From: Setophaga petechia
Lineage: Eukaryota > Chordata > Aves > Passeriformes > Parulidae
Assembly (NCBI GenBank): GCA_024362935.1
Contig: JANCRA010000007.1
Location: 21,725,003 to 21,789,002, forward strand
Direction: 5' to 3'
DNA length: 64,000 nt
Position 1 is the stretch's first letter. Each line of letters begins with the position of its first letter. The translations under genes were made by a program, and so were the position numbers. Under the pieces are notes generated by a model. It did no database searches. It saw only the letters and a program-made list of their open reading frames with translations, and was not told where the DNA came from. Below, one piece after another: positions 1 through 13,047 of the stretch.

Positions 1-1044
1 CATTTTGATTTTTAGAAATGCTGAAGTAGACATGCATGAAAAAGAACGTTTTGATGAAAGCTTCTGTGACAAAGGAACATGTTAAAGGAACAAGCCTTTT
101 GAAACACTCAAGAGAATTAGTTAGAGAGAATTAAAATGGATGGGGTTTGTATTCATGTTTTCAATCTACTACCAGAAAGCTTCAGGACAAATTGTTGCTA
201 TAAATCTGATTGTTAATTTTGTTAAAGTAGCAGTATAGAAAAATAACTTTTACCTTCTTCTTTAAAATAAAATACTGTATCTTAAATGTAAGCTTATATA
301 TATTTATGGAATTCTGAGTAAGTAAAATAGAAACAATTCTGAACCAAGCAATTTTGTCTTGGACATAAAAAAATCTAAACTAGTAAATGGAAACCACCTT
401 AGTTGGAAAAGTATTTTTTTACTGGTTGCACAAAAAAAAAGGTGTCACAAGTAGTTTAATGAAAGCATTTTAAAATACACCTTTCATAATTAATAATGCA
501 GACTTTTGTTTACTTATTTCAATAAATAATTTGAATGCAGCTGACCTTTCCATTTTTTCTGCTGCATTATTAATGATGCTGAAGAGATCACTAGGTTACT
601 GTTTTAGCAATATGTGTCTCACTTAGCTGAGGTTTTGGTTTGCACCAGGTGAGATGGAAGCAAAGAACTGGAAAGCTTTCTGACTTTTGAATCTCAAATG
701 TCAATGCATTGTAAGGATTCCATCCTACCTTTAGGTATTTGGAGTACATATATAATCTATAACCTGCTCTGGCCAAATTTCTTCTCTGGCAGAACACCAA
801 CGGAATGTGGACAATGCGCCTGAATTGGTCTTGAAAAAAATTAATAGCTATACATAATGGATAACCCAGATGTGGAAGGATTCAGTGCTCTCCCAGTTTG
901 TGGGAATCTGTCCTGGAAAGTGCCAGTCACCAATTACCTCCAAAGACAGAAGTTCAAAAAACCTTAACCTTCTCTTTCATCCTCTCATGTTAATTTATTT
1001 TTGGATAGAGGTAGAGGTAATTTTCTTTACCTTCCTTTCTTAGT

Positions 1045-1127
1045 GGTTGTTGTTGTTTTGTTTATTTGGCTGGGGTATTTTGTTTGTTTGTTTGGTTTTT
1101 ATTTTGTTGTTTTTATTTTTTTTTCCC
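1045..1127. repeat. T/G-rich low-complexity tract
   Basis: The stretch consists almost only of T and G, with runs of TTG and TTTG units followed by a T-rich tail. It is simple sequence with no coding meaning. Confidence 0.7.
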
Positions 1128-2199
1128 TAAAGTACATCATGCTTTCTGATAATTCACCAAAATATCTAGCATCTGAGTAGTCTGATCTTTTATTTGTATT
1201 CTTCAAAATTGGAGGTAGTTGAATTTCCTTGTCACCCAGTTTGCATAATTCTAAAGCTGTCTTAAGGATTTTAATAAGGCAAAAAGAAACTAGGTACTTC
1301 AGGATGTCTGAGCAGGTCTAGTCTGAGATACTTCCTCTTATAAATAATAAAAACATATCTTCTCTCCAGTCAGGTCTGATTTCTCAGTACTTATTACATA
1401 GTGGAATATGTTCTTTTTCCCTGCAGGTTTCAGAATAATTAAAATCTGTAAAATTACTAGTAACTAAGGATGCTGTACCACTGTCTTATAGGCTGTTTCT
1501 TAAGAGTGAGAAAGCTTGTTTCCATAGAATGTGCTGACAGAAGAGTTCGTGTGTGCAAAACTACATTGATGTTTTAAGACTGAATTCATCTGCATGCCTC
1601 ACATTTCAGCTGGATATATGTGATCCCAAATCCACATCAATACTTATTGGACTGTTTGTCTCTTTCAAACAGTGTTGAAGTGTTTTTTGGGTTTTTTGTC
1701 ATTGATTGGCACTGGGCAAAATCTATTTATGCAGGAAGTTTCTATGATGTCATTTGAAATGCTTGATTGAAATTAAGTGTAATTTAAAAAATTTGCCAAG
1801 ACAGCAAAAGCAAAACTTCAGCAATGTATTTCATGACTTTAAATAAAACTGTGACAGATTGGTATGGTACATTTCATAAGCTTTAAAGCTTGAAATTACA
1901 TGGCCAGCTTCCAGGTACAGTTGTGCTATTTATATGAAATTGAGACAGCACTTGCAGTGATTCAAAGCTTAAGCATAGTTTTGTTTTGCTTGGTGGAATA
2001 GTGAATTTACTCCAAGTAGAGGATTCAGAGAGGCTAAAGCTGTTAGCAACAAAAAAGTCATCTTGTGTGCAAGCCAAAAGTGATAAATATTCAGCATCAG
2101 GGTATAATTTGTGACAGCCACGTTCAGGCATCAATGTCATGGAAGGAAGACAAATACGTTTTTCCCATAGAGGAAGAACTTCTAACTTGTGTGAGTGAC

Positions 2200-2385
2200 T
2201 GTGCACCGGAACAGATTGCCCAGAGAGGCTGTGGAGTCTCCCTCACAGGAGATATTCAAGAGCAGTCTGGATGCAATTCTGTGCAAAGTGCTCTGGGATG
2301 ACCCTGCTCGAGCAGGGAGGCTGCACCAGATGGTCCAAGGGGTCCCCTCCAACCTGACCCACTCTGTGCATGCCAGAGCATTCAC
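2200..2385 (+). mobile_element. CR1 LINE 3' fragment
   Basis: The block matches, from memory, the 3' untranslated end of avian CR1 retrotransposons in + orientation. Landmarks in order are TTGCCCAGAGAGGCTGTGG, a GGAGATATTCAAGAGC segment, TCTGGATGCAATTCTGTGC, GACCCTGCTCGAGCAGGG, and a closing GTCCCCTCCAACCTGACCCA. It is severely 5'-truncated, as is usual for CR1, and diverged. The short open frames across it on both strands are shadows of the repeat. It lies within a DNTT intron. Subfamily not determined. Confidence 0.88.
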
Positions 2386-2904
2386 AACAGCACCACCCAG
2401 GCTGTGCAGCTGATACAACCACTAGAGAGAGCCACGCTTTCTACATAACAAGGGACTAAATTCTTACATTGGCCATTCTCCTATTGTGTTGTCTTAGTAG
2501 CAACCAGACTTCTGGAAGACAGCTTTATGAATTATTTTAATAGTGTACAGTAGATTTGGTTGAAAAACAATTTTGCAACTGTTTTTCACAGAAATTGCTT
2601 TTCTGTTTTTAACAAATCTGAAGGTAAGGTTGGAGAGAAGTACTTTCAGCATGTGAACAGCAGGTGGTCCTCCTCAAGGTAATACTTTCAAAAATAGGTG
2701 AATCACTTTGTTTTTAGTATTTTTGTTTGTGATCAATTTTTTTTTCAGTTCTTCGAATTTTGAGTTCCATTCAGATTTTCATGTTGTTCCATGACTATGG
2801 TTTTCTTAGATGCTAGAGTATAAGAGAATCCTTACACAGTCTTATTTTAAACCAAATATGCTTTGAAATAGCCATTTGGCTAAAGGTACATAGAAGACAA
2901 CATA

Positions 2905-2962
2905 TAAACACATCAATATATAACACAATATAAACACACCAGTATATAACACACAATATATA
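2905..2962. repeat. AT-rich imperfect tandem repeat
   Basis: Three imperfect copies of a unit resembling CAATATATAACACA separated by AAACACA stretches. It is simple intronic sequence. Confidence 0.6.
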
Positions 2963-5900
2963 ATTCATCATTCATTGTTTTCACGGGGCAGGGAAATATT
3001 TTCAGGGTTTTGCATAGCATATGTTTAACACATTAAATAATTTAAATAATTAAAATAATTAAATAACTAAAATGCAAATATTCTAAGAGAGATTTCTAAG
3101 ATCAGTGAATAGCTCTAAGTTTAGCTACACTGGTCATTTAAGTTCCTCAGTTTTCCTTTCATTGCATTAAATTAAATACCTGTTAAAGCAAAACTTATCA
3201 TCATGACATGAAGAGGAGTACCTGAGTGTCTGGTACTCTGAGAAATGTCTAAGTTTCTTTTGGGTCATAAAAGATACAGTCAAGCATAGCATGACATACT
3301 TTGGTCTTTGAAAGTGCGTTTAATGAGACGAGGTGAGTGCCATGCATTTCTCCCTTTTTTGAGGCAACGCAGTCACTGAGGGTGAAATTACGTTTCAAGT
3401 AAATTTAAGTGCTGTTGCACAGGTTTTTCACTGGTTCTCTTCACTTCAGTGGTTTTTACCCTCAGAACAAAACTTGTAGAAATAACCAGTGATGTGATCC
3501 CTTCTGCTGCAGCGGGTAATGCTCCTTTCCTCTGACTTGATACAAGAAGATCTTTTAAGTAATTGCTTGTCTGCATTGTTTGGTCATTCCCTAAAAGATT
3601 TCTTGAACAGAAGCAACTGATGCACAATACCAGCAATATCCTGCTGAATAAATGAGAAGCCAAAAATGCTTCTTTTTTCTATCCTCTATTAAAGCTGTAT
3701 TCCCCTATGCTGTCTGGTAAGGTTTCTGATCCTAAAGGGAAAGGATTTTTCCCAATGCTGCTTCATTGCAGAGTTGGATTAACTTCAGAAATAAAATAAA
3801 TACATTCCACAGTCATGGAAAATAGGTTCTGCCTCCAGTGAATTAGAATTACTGTTACAGTGGGCAAGAAAAATTGCATTTTAATGAAGTGTCCACCCTC
3901 AAGCCCTTTTTCCAGAGAAGATACCTGTGAATCTTTGCCACATACTTACATAGTTCAGCTGGGTTTATTTTGAATTACTTGGCTGGGTGAAGAAGCTGCT
4001 GTATGCTACCTTTGGCAATTCAAACCTTTGTAGAAGTCTGATTTATAGCTGCCCAGGGGAACAGTTTGCAGCTTTCACTATGTTTTTCTTTCAGAGACAG
4101 TATAACCTAAATAGTTCTATTCTTAGTGGGAAAAGTAATTCTGCAGACAAAGCTATGACAGCAATTTTTTTTTACCCACATATTCCCTCAAAATGAATCA
4201 GGGTAGTTCTCATAACTGTATGGTATCTTTTCAGTTAAATATATAATTATATCAGTTTTAATTTTAATTGTCTTTGCTAGCGGCAGAATTTATTTCAGTT
4301 GATTTAATTATATTATTGCTATTTTAGACATTATTCAGCATCTATTAAACCATCTTACAGATATTAACTATACCCCAGAAGAGCACTGAAATGTACACTC
4401 AGGGAACAATTAACCCTCAAGGGGCAGGAATTCCAGAATTTCCTTTGATATAGAATAAAAACTCTCACCCAGTTTGGATTTAGAATTCTGGAAATGTTCA
4501 ACCCAAAGTTTTTATCAGCTGGTGCAAACCAAGTGCTGTAGGGTGACTGAAAGGCTGAGCCTTGAACTCAGAGTCCAACTATAAAATGTTAGCACAGGTA
4601 TCTTCCCACACTGGCACTTTTCATCTCCACATGGGATTTTTTGTACCTTACCACCTATGTAGCATCAGAAAGAAGAGAATTAATTTTGACATTGACTGGC
4701 AACCGCTAGTGTCAAACTGCCTTCAAAGGCAATTAGGATCTAATCCAAATAACAACCAGGAGAGCAGAACTTATCTGAAGAAGCCCAACCCGTATCTGTC
4801 TTCTACAGAGCCCTGATCAGATCTTGGTTTACTGTTTTCCTCGTTACTTCAGGCATGTTACTTTATTTCTGAAAAGCAGGTTCTGGCTGTTGGCATTCAC
4901 AGAAATCAGGATATAGATACTTGCAGTGTTAAGATGGGGAGGAATCTTGGTTATTGTTTTTAGTAACTATGCTCAAAATTGTCATCTAGTGCTTGTCATT
5001 AATTTTTGCATGAAGTAACCTGGTAATCTCTACAGCTTTTTCTTCCTATTTATTACCCTGTCCTGCACTGGAAGGCTTTCCTGAATTCTAATTCTGGAAT
5101 CAGAGTGATCTATGACTCTTAAAATGCAAACTTAGGGAAGCACAGTATGGCTTCATGTGATAAATAGTACAGTTGAGCCTTCTGTCTAATTTGATGAACT
5201 CTAGAATGGCATCTTGCTTTAGGCATCCTCATTGAATTTACATCTTTGTCATGTTTAAGGTGGAGATGAAGCACTGAGAGGACAAATGAAGCTGGTGCTG
5301 GAGTCTGGCATGTTAGAGAGCCCCTGCTTTATTCTGACTCAGTGTTCCCTCTTGCCCTCTCCCTTGGCTGCCCCAGTGGGCACTGCACAATGCGAGTCAG
5401 GCTCGCCAACACTTCCATTTTGTATTCTGCTGTCTCTGTTTTCTGTGTGTCTGGTTTTGATTGTTAACTTTGGTTGAGCTGCTTTTGCACTTCAGTGAGC
5501 ATTTATTTTCTTGCTACCTAGTCTATATGTATGTGAACCACCATGGCATTGACACTGTTGAATCTAAATGTTGTTTTGGAAATGTGGAGCTGACCTGAAT
5601 ATTAAGGAAAGCTCCTGAGATAAAGCTGGAAGTGATTTGAAGAACAGCTTAACATGTGGTGAACAGAGCTTAGCTGGTCATTTATGCTAGCAGTGCCCTG
5701 GTGCAGTGTTATGCTGCTACTTAGGCTGTTAATACTCTCTACAGTCAGAATTTGTCTGAACTTCTCTTTGTCAGAATATGTAATTGAGAGTTGCTGAGGA
5801 AATAATTTCAAATAAATGTTACAGCATTTTCTTGTCTTGGAAGGCACTTTCTGCCACAAACAAAATAACTTTCTAACTTCTTTTAACTATTACCTAGTTC

Positions 5901-8900
5901 CTGTTGCAAATGAAACAACTATTTTGCAAACATAATAATTTCTTCCATTTAACAAACTCCTTCAGCATGAAATCAGTGTTTCAGAAACCCTTGCACAGAT
6001 CTGACTCTGCTAATTTCTTGTCAGTGTACTAATTGTAGAAGTAGCAAAGGTTAATGTCCTTCTGAGTCAATAAAACCATTTACTCTGGGTCTAGATTTCA
6101 GACCTGAAAAAAGGTTAGGGGAGAAAATGGTCTGGAATAATAAACTTGTGATTAAATTCTGAATTCAGTAAATTCTCTTTAGGCAAAATATTTAGGGAAT
6201 TTTACTTATTAATCTACTTTGTAGACCACTGCTTTTCTATTTTATTTAAACTCTAGTAATTTATATGTGAAGATGGGACACTGTGTAACAAGGTTTTGAA
6301 AATCTGTGGTATCAGAGCCAAGAATTATTCTGTAACTATTTTGCAATTGGTATAATTCCTCTTCTGTCAAACATCCAGGATTTTACTTCCTATGTAATAG
6401 TTGTAGCACTGTCACACTCCAGTACTTCAAGCTTAAAGAATGGTTTTTCTCTTTATAAGAGGTTTATACAAAGAAAATATGTTGTTCTTCATAGTTTGAC
6501 TGACAGTAACACTGAATTATTTTAATATCTGGCTGTAAGAAATTGTCTGTCCCCTGTTTGACATCTCAGCAAAGACTGCTTAATAAGCAAATCCACAGGC
6601 ATGCAGACTACCTGGGATTTGGAGTATAAATGTATGTTCCTTTTCCTGAAAGGCACATGTTGGTTAGAGATAGGTTGTAGAAGCAAATTAATCAGGACTG
6701 CAGTTATTAGTCAGAATTCCTGAGCCACTTCTATTTGGTCAAATTCAACTGATGTCAAACAGTAATTTTATGCTGCTGTTACAGTGGGAGTTAAATGAGA
6801 ACCAGCACAGAGGACAGAGTAAAAAGACAGCATTGATATCAGAACAGAGAGAAAGAAATGCTTGCACTGGGTGTACCTATGTGTGCATGTTCCACTAGAG
6901 CTGTAATTACATGTTTTACTGGGCATGCACATTAAGGTTGCTAGGGTTCCCCCTCAGGAGCATGCATTTTATGGTACTTATAAATTATTTGTTTTTAAAA
7001 TAAGTGATTCTGCTACTTATTCAAGTGTTCTCTTTACTGCTCAAACAAAAGATCATTGCTCAATATTTCTTAAGCTATGTGCAACCTTCTGCAAGTTTTA
7101 ATTCCTTTCCATTGCCACACAAGCATCACTTCAGCAATTGCATCTTGTTCTTCTTAGATGTTTATGCATATTACTCATCTATATTCAAGAAAATCTTCAA
7201 ATGTCCTCACAGATTTTCAAAGTTATAGTTGATGACTTGGAATCTAATAACATCAAGAAAGATAATTCCAACAACCTTAAAGGTAGTTCATTAACTGCCA
7301 AGAAACATTTACCAGCTTTATGCAAGTTTAGTCAGCCAAGAATTGAACACAGTTAATTAATAGTGCACTGTCCTTTATTGTCTTCAGGCTTGAATAAATT
7401 ATTAGAACAAAAGGTAAACTGCGATTTCCATTGTTTTAGGTGCTGGATTCTTATAGCTCCAGCCCAGCGAAGATTTAGGTTTAAATTTGAAGAGAAGAAA
7501 AATATTAAGTGGATTCTGAATAAGAAATCCAAAACTTTTATATTTTCCTGCTCAAAGCTTCAGAAAGCTGAACTCACCAAAAAAAAAAAACCACTGAGAG
7601 CATTTCAACAAATACTCTCTGTCTTGGGAAATAGAGGGCCAATGAAACACCTTGGATTTCCTGTGATTTTATGGTTTGATTGATGCAGGATTTTGTAGAT
7701 GTTGTTAACCTAAAATATGTGGATGTTGAGGAAGCATGGGGAGTCAGCTCCCAATTCCATCAGCTTCCAATTTCTTCCTTTGATTTCTTAAAAAAATAAT
7801 TTTAAGCAAATATTCTTATGCCACTCTGCATCTCTAAGATAGGAATACTGAATTCCTTACCTTTGAAAAATATTTTGAGACTTGTTAGTAAAAAGTGCTA
7901 TGTAAGAGCTTTGCATTATTATTGTAATTTTAGAGATAATGAATGGCATCCTACAAAATAACTCAGTGTTACATGGAATACTAAATATTTTCTAACTTCT
8001 TGACTTTGAATTGCTGTTCAGTTTCTAAGACTAGACTGATGCTTTGTTTGAAACCTCTTTGAAATAATTTCTACCTGTTTAAGCAATTTCTATTTTGCTG
8101 CAGACACAGCACAATAGTTGCATTATAGTGAGTATGACTGCTTGTCAAATGCAAACCCCAGACTTTCATCTCCTTACAACTTTGTGCTAATGCTGTTCAA
8201 CTCTCCATCAGTTAGATGACTTCCTGTCACACAAATGGTGGTTGACAAGTCTGCCTATCAGTTCTGTTCCTACAAATTTCCAAGTTTAGGAAAGCAGGTT
8301 CCGTTTTAGGCATTATTTTAAGAGAATAAATAATTTAATGAATTTTTTTTAAAAAAAGATTTTTTAAGTTCTCTGAATTCTTGACACAGTGTTGACTGAA
8401 GCCCTCCTGAATAATAACATCAGGTACCCTTGTGGGCATCAGCAAGAGCAGACTTTTCCCATAAACACATGAGAGATATTTGGAGATATGCTGCACAAAA
8501 GAGTCACTACTCCAGATTTTGGATGCTTACTCCACCAACTCCACAAAGGAGAATTATTCTCATTGCAGAAATCTCTCCTCTCCTCTGCTCATTTCTCCTT
8601 AGGCTGGAGTGATTGCACTCAGTAAATGTGTGTGCAGTACCTGTTGTACTACCAAGTCCAAAATTAAAATCTTGTATTGGTTCTGCAATACTCAGATGAA
8701 TTGCACTGTGAGATAAATTTTCATGTGTTCTCAAGCATTTTATACTTCTAAAGGGAAACATTCAATAACGTGCTTTTGCCTGTTTTCCAACGATAGCCAA
8801 GTCTTAATCAGATTTCAGTTTAACACCTTTGGAAAGTAGATGAAAGACAAACTGAATGCTTAGACTTAAAAGAGGAAAACAAGAGGTTATGACATAATTT

Positions 8901-9402
8901 TTCATTAAGAACATTTGCAATTAAATTTTGTTCACACAGATTTAATTATGGAATCCTTAGTGCATGTAATGAACAAGCTTTAGTCACATTAAGGATGAAC
9001 TGCCCTCAAAAAAAAGGTCAATCTCCATATCTGTAAAAAGCATTGTTATATTTAAAAGAACTGTGAAATAGTCAAAGGATTTATATCTGCTGGTAAAAGA
9101 AACAATAAATGTTCATAATCACAGTTTTGTACATTAAAATATGCATCAAAATCCAAGAAGAATATTTAAGTCTGTGGTAGTTTGATTGACAAGTTTATCT
9201 GCTGTTACTGCACTGGATTCATAATATGTAACATTGTATTTTGATTATGCTTTTTTTAAAATCCAAAGATGACTAAAATCTTCCTTTTTGGGACTTAAGG
9301 GGAAGAAAGAAAGAAAGTGATTTAACATCTGCAAAGGGATCTGTAGTATCTAGTTGAAAAACAGAGGACACAGATAAAAAAATTGTAATTATTATTTTAT
9401 AA

Positions 9403-9690
<288 letters not shown>

Positions 9691-9845
9691 TGAACTAAAG
9701 AGCACTTGACCAAAAAAGACATGTTCTAACTCCACTGAATTTAGCCTATATAGCTCTTAAAGAATGTCATACACCTTGTTACAACTGACTGCAGTATTTT
9801 GGAGCAGGGTATTGCTCTATTTGATTACTAACCATGATGATCTAG

Positions 9846-9932
9846 GTGCATCCCATAGCTCGGAATGCTGAAGTTGAAGGGTATATCAGAATGGCACACA
9901 CATTCTGGAATATCTTATGCAGCTGGTCAGAG
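9846..9932 (+). other. DNTT: candidate DNTT cassette exon (unproven)
   Basis: This 87-nt segment has the outline of an exon: a TACTAAC branch-point-like motif about 15 nt upstream, a TCTAG acceptor, and a GAG|GTGAGA donor. It is 29 codons long and open in the phase (0/0) set by the flanking DNTT exons, so inclusion would insert 29 residues between the Gln ending the previous exon and the Gly starting the next. The peptide starts VHPIARNAEVEGYIRMAH. The pyrimidine tract is weak. Mammalian DNTT is known to have long splice forms with extra exons, but I cannot tie this segment to any of them. It may be a chance match. Confidence 0.25.
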
Positions 9933-10869
9933 GTGAGAAATCAAGCTAGGTAGAGTTTTGAGTGTCAGAGAAAATTGTTCTTTTACTTCAAAAAAACTGA
10001 CTATTTGTTTAATTTCTCCTTGAGGTGGGAGTAGGTTTTCCCAGGGGAAGCTGCTCCAGGGAGATCCAGCTTTAAGTGTAGAAATACAGAAAAACTGACA
10101 CAGTTTTCCATGATGTTTGTGTTTGGAAAAATGTGCACATCTTCAATGTCCCTTCCAATCCAAAGTGCTAGACAATTCTGTCATTTCTTAGAGGAGTTGC
10201 TCATCTAAGGGATGGATTTTTGGTTGTTTTGTTGGGGTTTTTCTTGCTCTTTTTTTTTTCTTTCTGTTCAGCTCTTCAGTTTCCAGCAGCTTTAAAGTTG
10301 GAGGTGTCTCATTTAAAACAGGTGCAGGTAGCTAAAATATTTCTGGGTCAGAGAAGTATAGTATGTTGCGAAAAAGAAACTTTTGTTTTTCTTCTGCTTT
10401 TCTGGCCAGCTGAGATATTTTTCAACATTTACTACCAACACTATTCAAAGAAATAGACCACATTTCAACAAGTAAAAGGTCAGCACCCTGAGGTGAATCA
10501 TCAAGTGTCTCACTGCTAAGTCAATTCAGCTTTCAGTGCTGACAGGCTGCAGAGGATGCTTTTGAATTGATTCTTGAGCTGTGTACTTCAATTAATGTAT
10601 AACGGGTTAACACATGAAAGATTAAAAGCATCCAACTGCACAGAAGCTTATGTGATTGTATGGGTGTATCTGTTTCAAGGTGGTCAAAATCTTTCAGCTG
10701 GCTTTGATGGAAGGACCTCAAACTTGGTTTTTTTCCTGGTAAAATGCCACATTAGCTGCATTCCTCTTCTTCCACTTGATTTTTGGTCTTCAAAGTGTTA
10801 AAAAACTGTTATTAATTTTTTAGATTTTTCTCATTCCTCTGTGGAAACTGTATGTGTTGGAGTAGATTG

Positions 10870-10913
10870 ATTGCCATGGCTTCATTGCTCAAAAGTAATG
10901 AAGCCATGGCAAT
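10870..10913. repeat. perfect 17-bp inverted repeat, 10-nt loop
   Basis: The arms ATTGCCATGGCTTCATT (10870-10886) and its exact reverse complement (10897-10913) flank a 10-nt spacer. In RNA the stem could extend by a G-U pair and three A-U pairs to about 21 pairs (10866-10917). It lies in a DNTT intron. It is short for a microRNA precursor; a template-switch origin is equally possible. Confidence 0.85.
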
Positions 10914-13022
10914 TAATGAGTGCTGAGGAAATAGTCTATTTTTATCAATCATTTTATTATTAATGTATAGGTCCTTTCATGGTTATTATATTCCCTTTAC
11001 TATGAGAAACATTGCCTTTCTCCTTAGAGTGGATCTTTTCCCTTCTTATACACTCTTGAATCTCTAGGAAACCAGTTATGGGTCCTCCAAAAATCATGCT
11101 TGTTATAATAGAACAGAATGGAAAAGTGACAACAGACTAAGGCTAGAGCCTGCCCTGAGTGCAGCCTTTCATTCCTTCTTTTCCACTTACATTTCTGAGA
11201 AAAATGGCTCTGATCTGAGAAGTCTGACAAGTACTGAAGTTTTTCAGTTCACTTTGAGCTGTTTTCATTAAAAGGAATTGAAAAAAAAGAAATTGAAAAT
11301 GAATTGTTCTTACTGGTTTCCTTGTTAAGGGGGCTATTTGGCAGAAAAGAGAGCAGACAGAGTATGGGAGGTTAAGGGTGGCCGGGAGTTTGATAAAAAA
11401 TTAGGATTCCTCTAGAAATCCCAGCATGTAGAACATGTCAGAAGCACAATGGTCATGGAAACCAAACCCAAAGAAGCTGGGTATAGTTTAAAGCTGTGGA
11501 CAATGATTTCCTGTGTTCTGTTTGTCCTCCAGGCATTTCATGGTTCATACGAGTTACACTACCTCTCTACTGTGGCATTTGTAATAGACAGGATTCTACT
11601 GGCACTACTGAAAAACAAGCTGCCAGCAAAATCAAAATGCAAAAAAGAAAGAAAGGATTTATACACCTCTTGCCTTTCATGATCTTTGATTTCCAAGGGA
11701 GATGGGAGGACAGAAAAAAACCCACCAAATAAAGCACTTTGTAACTTTTTGCAGTAGTCTGCATCCCAGCTTGCCACTTTTGTGCTGCTCCTTCTAAGCC
11801 CAAATTAATCGATGTACATCACAGAGGTCGTGATGTTGGCTTCCTTTTGGCAGCTCTGCGTGAAGGATTCCACAATGTTTAGCTTCTAAATTATGGACCA
11901 CAGCTTTAAGTAGTTTAAAGGGCCTTTCTCTTATCTCAAAAGTTTAGTGTTACAAGATCCTTCCATTGAAAGCTGCTGAAAATGAAGTGGCTAAATCAGC
12001 ACCATTATGGTCTTTGATGCAGCATCACCAGTGATAAACAGGCTGAGGAACAGAGAACACAAAGTCTTCAAAGTAGAGTGGCAAAATGGAAAAGCTGTGA
12101 TGCAGTACACAGGTTATAGTCTTAATGGTTCCAAAAAGCCTCATAAAGAAAGTAAGAAATTACTTCTGTGGGTTAGAGCTTGGAAGTCTGTGGGCAAACA
12201 GGCTGAGCCATCTGTGTCGATGCAGCTTCATTCACATACTGTGAAAAAATGCTTTCATTTTTTGCTGAAAACCTGTGTAGCTATATTTAGCACTGCTCCT
12301 GTTATATACATACTTTCGACAATGGAAGAGATAATGTAAATATAATGTTGTTGTTTTTCTTTTGTCTTTAGGAAAATGAGTGATGGAGATGCCTGTCTGT
12401 GCTTACCTATTTTAATATATTACTTGTCTGGTTTAAACTCTAGTATTCATCCTTGATGAGGTTATTCCATTAATGTCCCATTAAAGAGGGTGGTGAGGAG
12501 CAAGTAATATTTCTTCTTTTGCTGGAAAGAGATTTTTGGAAACAGGGTTCACAGGAAAGCTACACATTCATTACTAAGTGATAGCTGGATTTTGCGAGCA
12601 ACGAAACCTATTTCTAAGACAAGACACAGAAATTATTAAGAAATCAGAGGAAAGAACCTTTTGTTTCAGATGAAAGAGTGCATAAGGATGCTGAACTCCT
12701 TTGGGAACACATATTGTCTCAGCTTTCTTTGCAATTCATTATGAGTTTTTTTGGTTCATTCTGACTCAAATGAGGAAATTCTTACCTAAAAGAGATTATT
12801 GCAAGGTGGTTAGAGCCCTGAACATGAGAAATCTTGGCTTAAATTTCTTTAGAGAGCGTAGAGGGCTGAATCTGATTATCCTGCTTGTGAGGTTATTGTA
12901 TAAAGTAAGCAGAAGTGTTCCATTTCCTGCTGTGTTCTAAGTGAAGATCTGACATTTCTTAAGACATATGATCTTTTTGGGGTGTATTGTATAGCTGTGT
13001 GTGGGTGAGTAGGTACGTGAAA

Positions 13023-13047
13023 CTCTGTCTGTCTGTCTGTCTGTCTC
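13023..13047. repeat. (CTGT)n microsatellite
   Basis: About five uninterrupted CTGT units followed by a short CTTTCTCTT pyrimidine tail, within a DNTT intron. Confidence 0.9.

Noticed and set aside
2182..2418. Frames on both strands of 72-78 codons
   Set aside because: They lie in the 3' untranslated part of a CR1 element, which is non-coding.
12007..12339. 110-codon + frame inside a DNTT intron
   Set aside because: No recognisable domain and no exon borders compatible with DNTT; likely chance.
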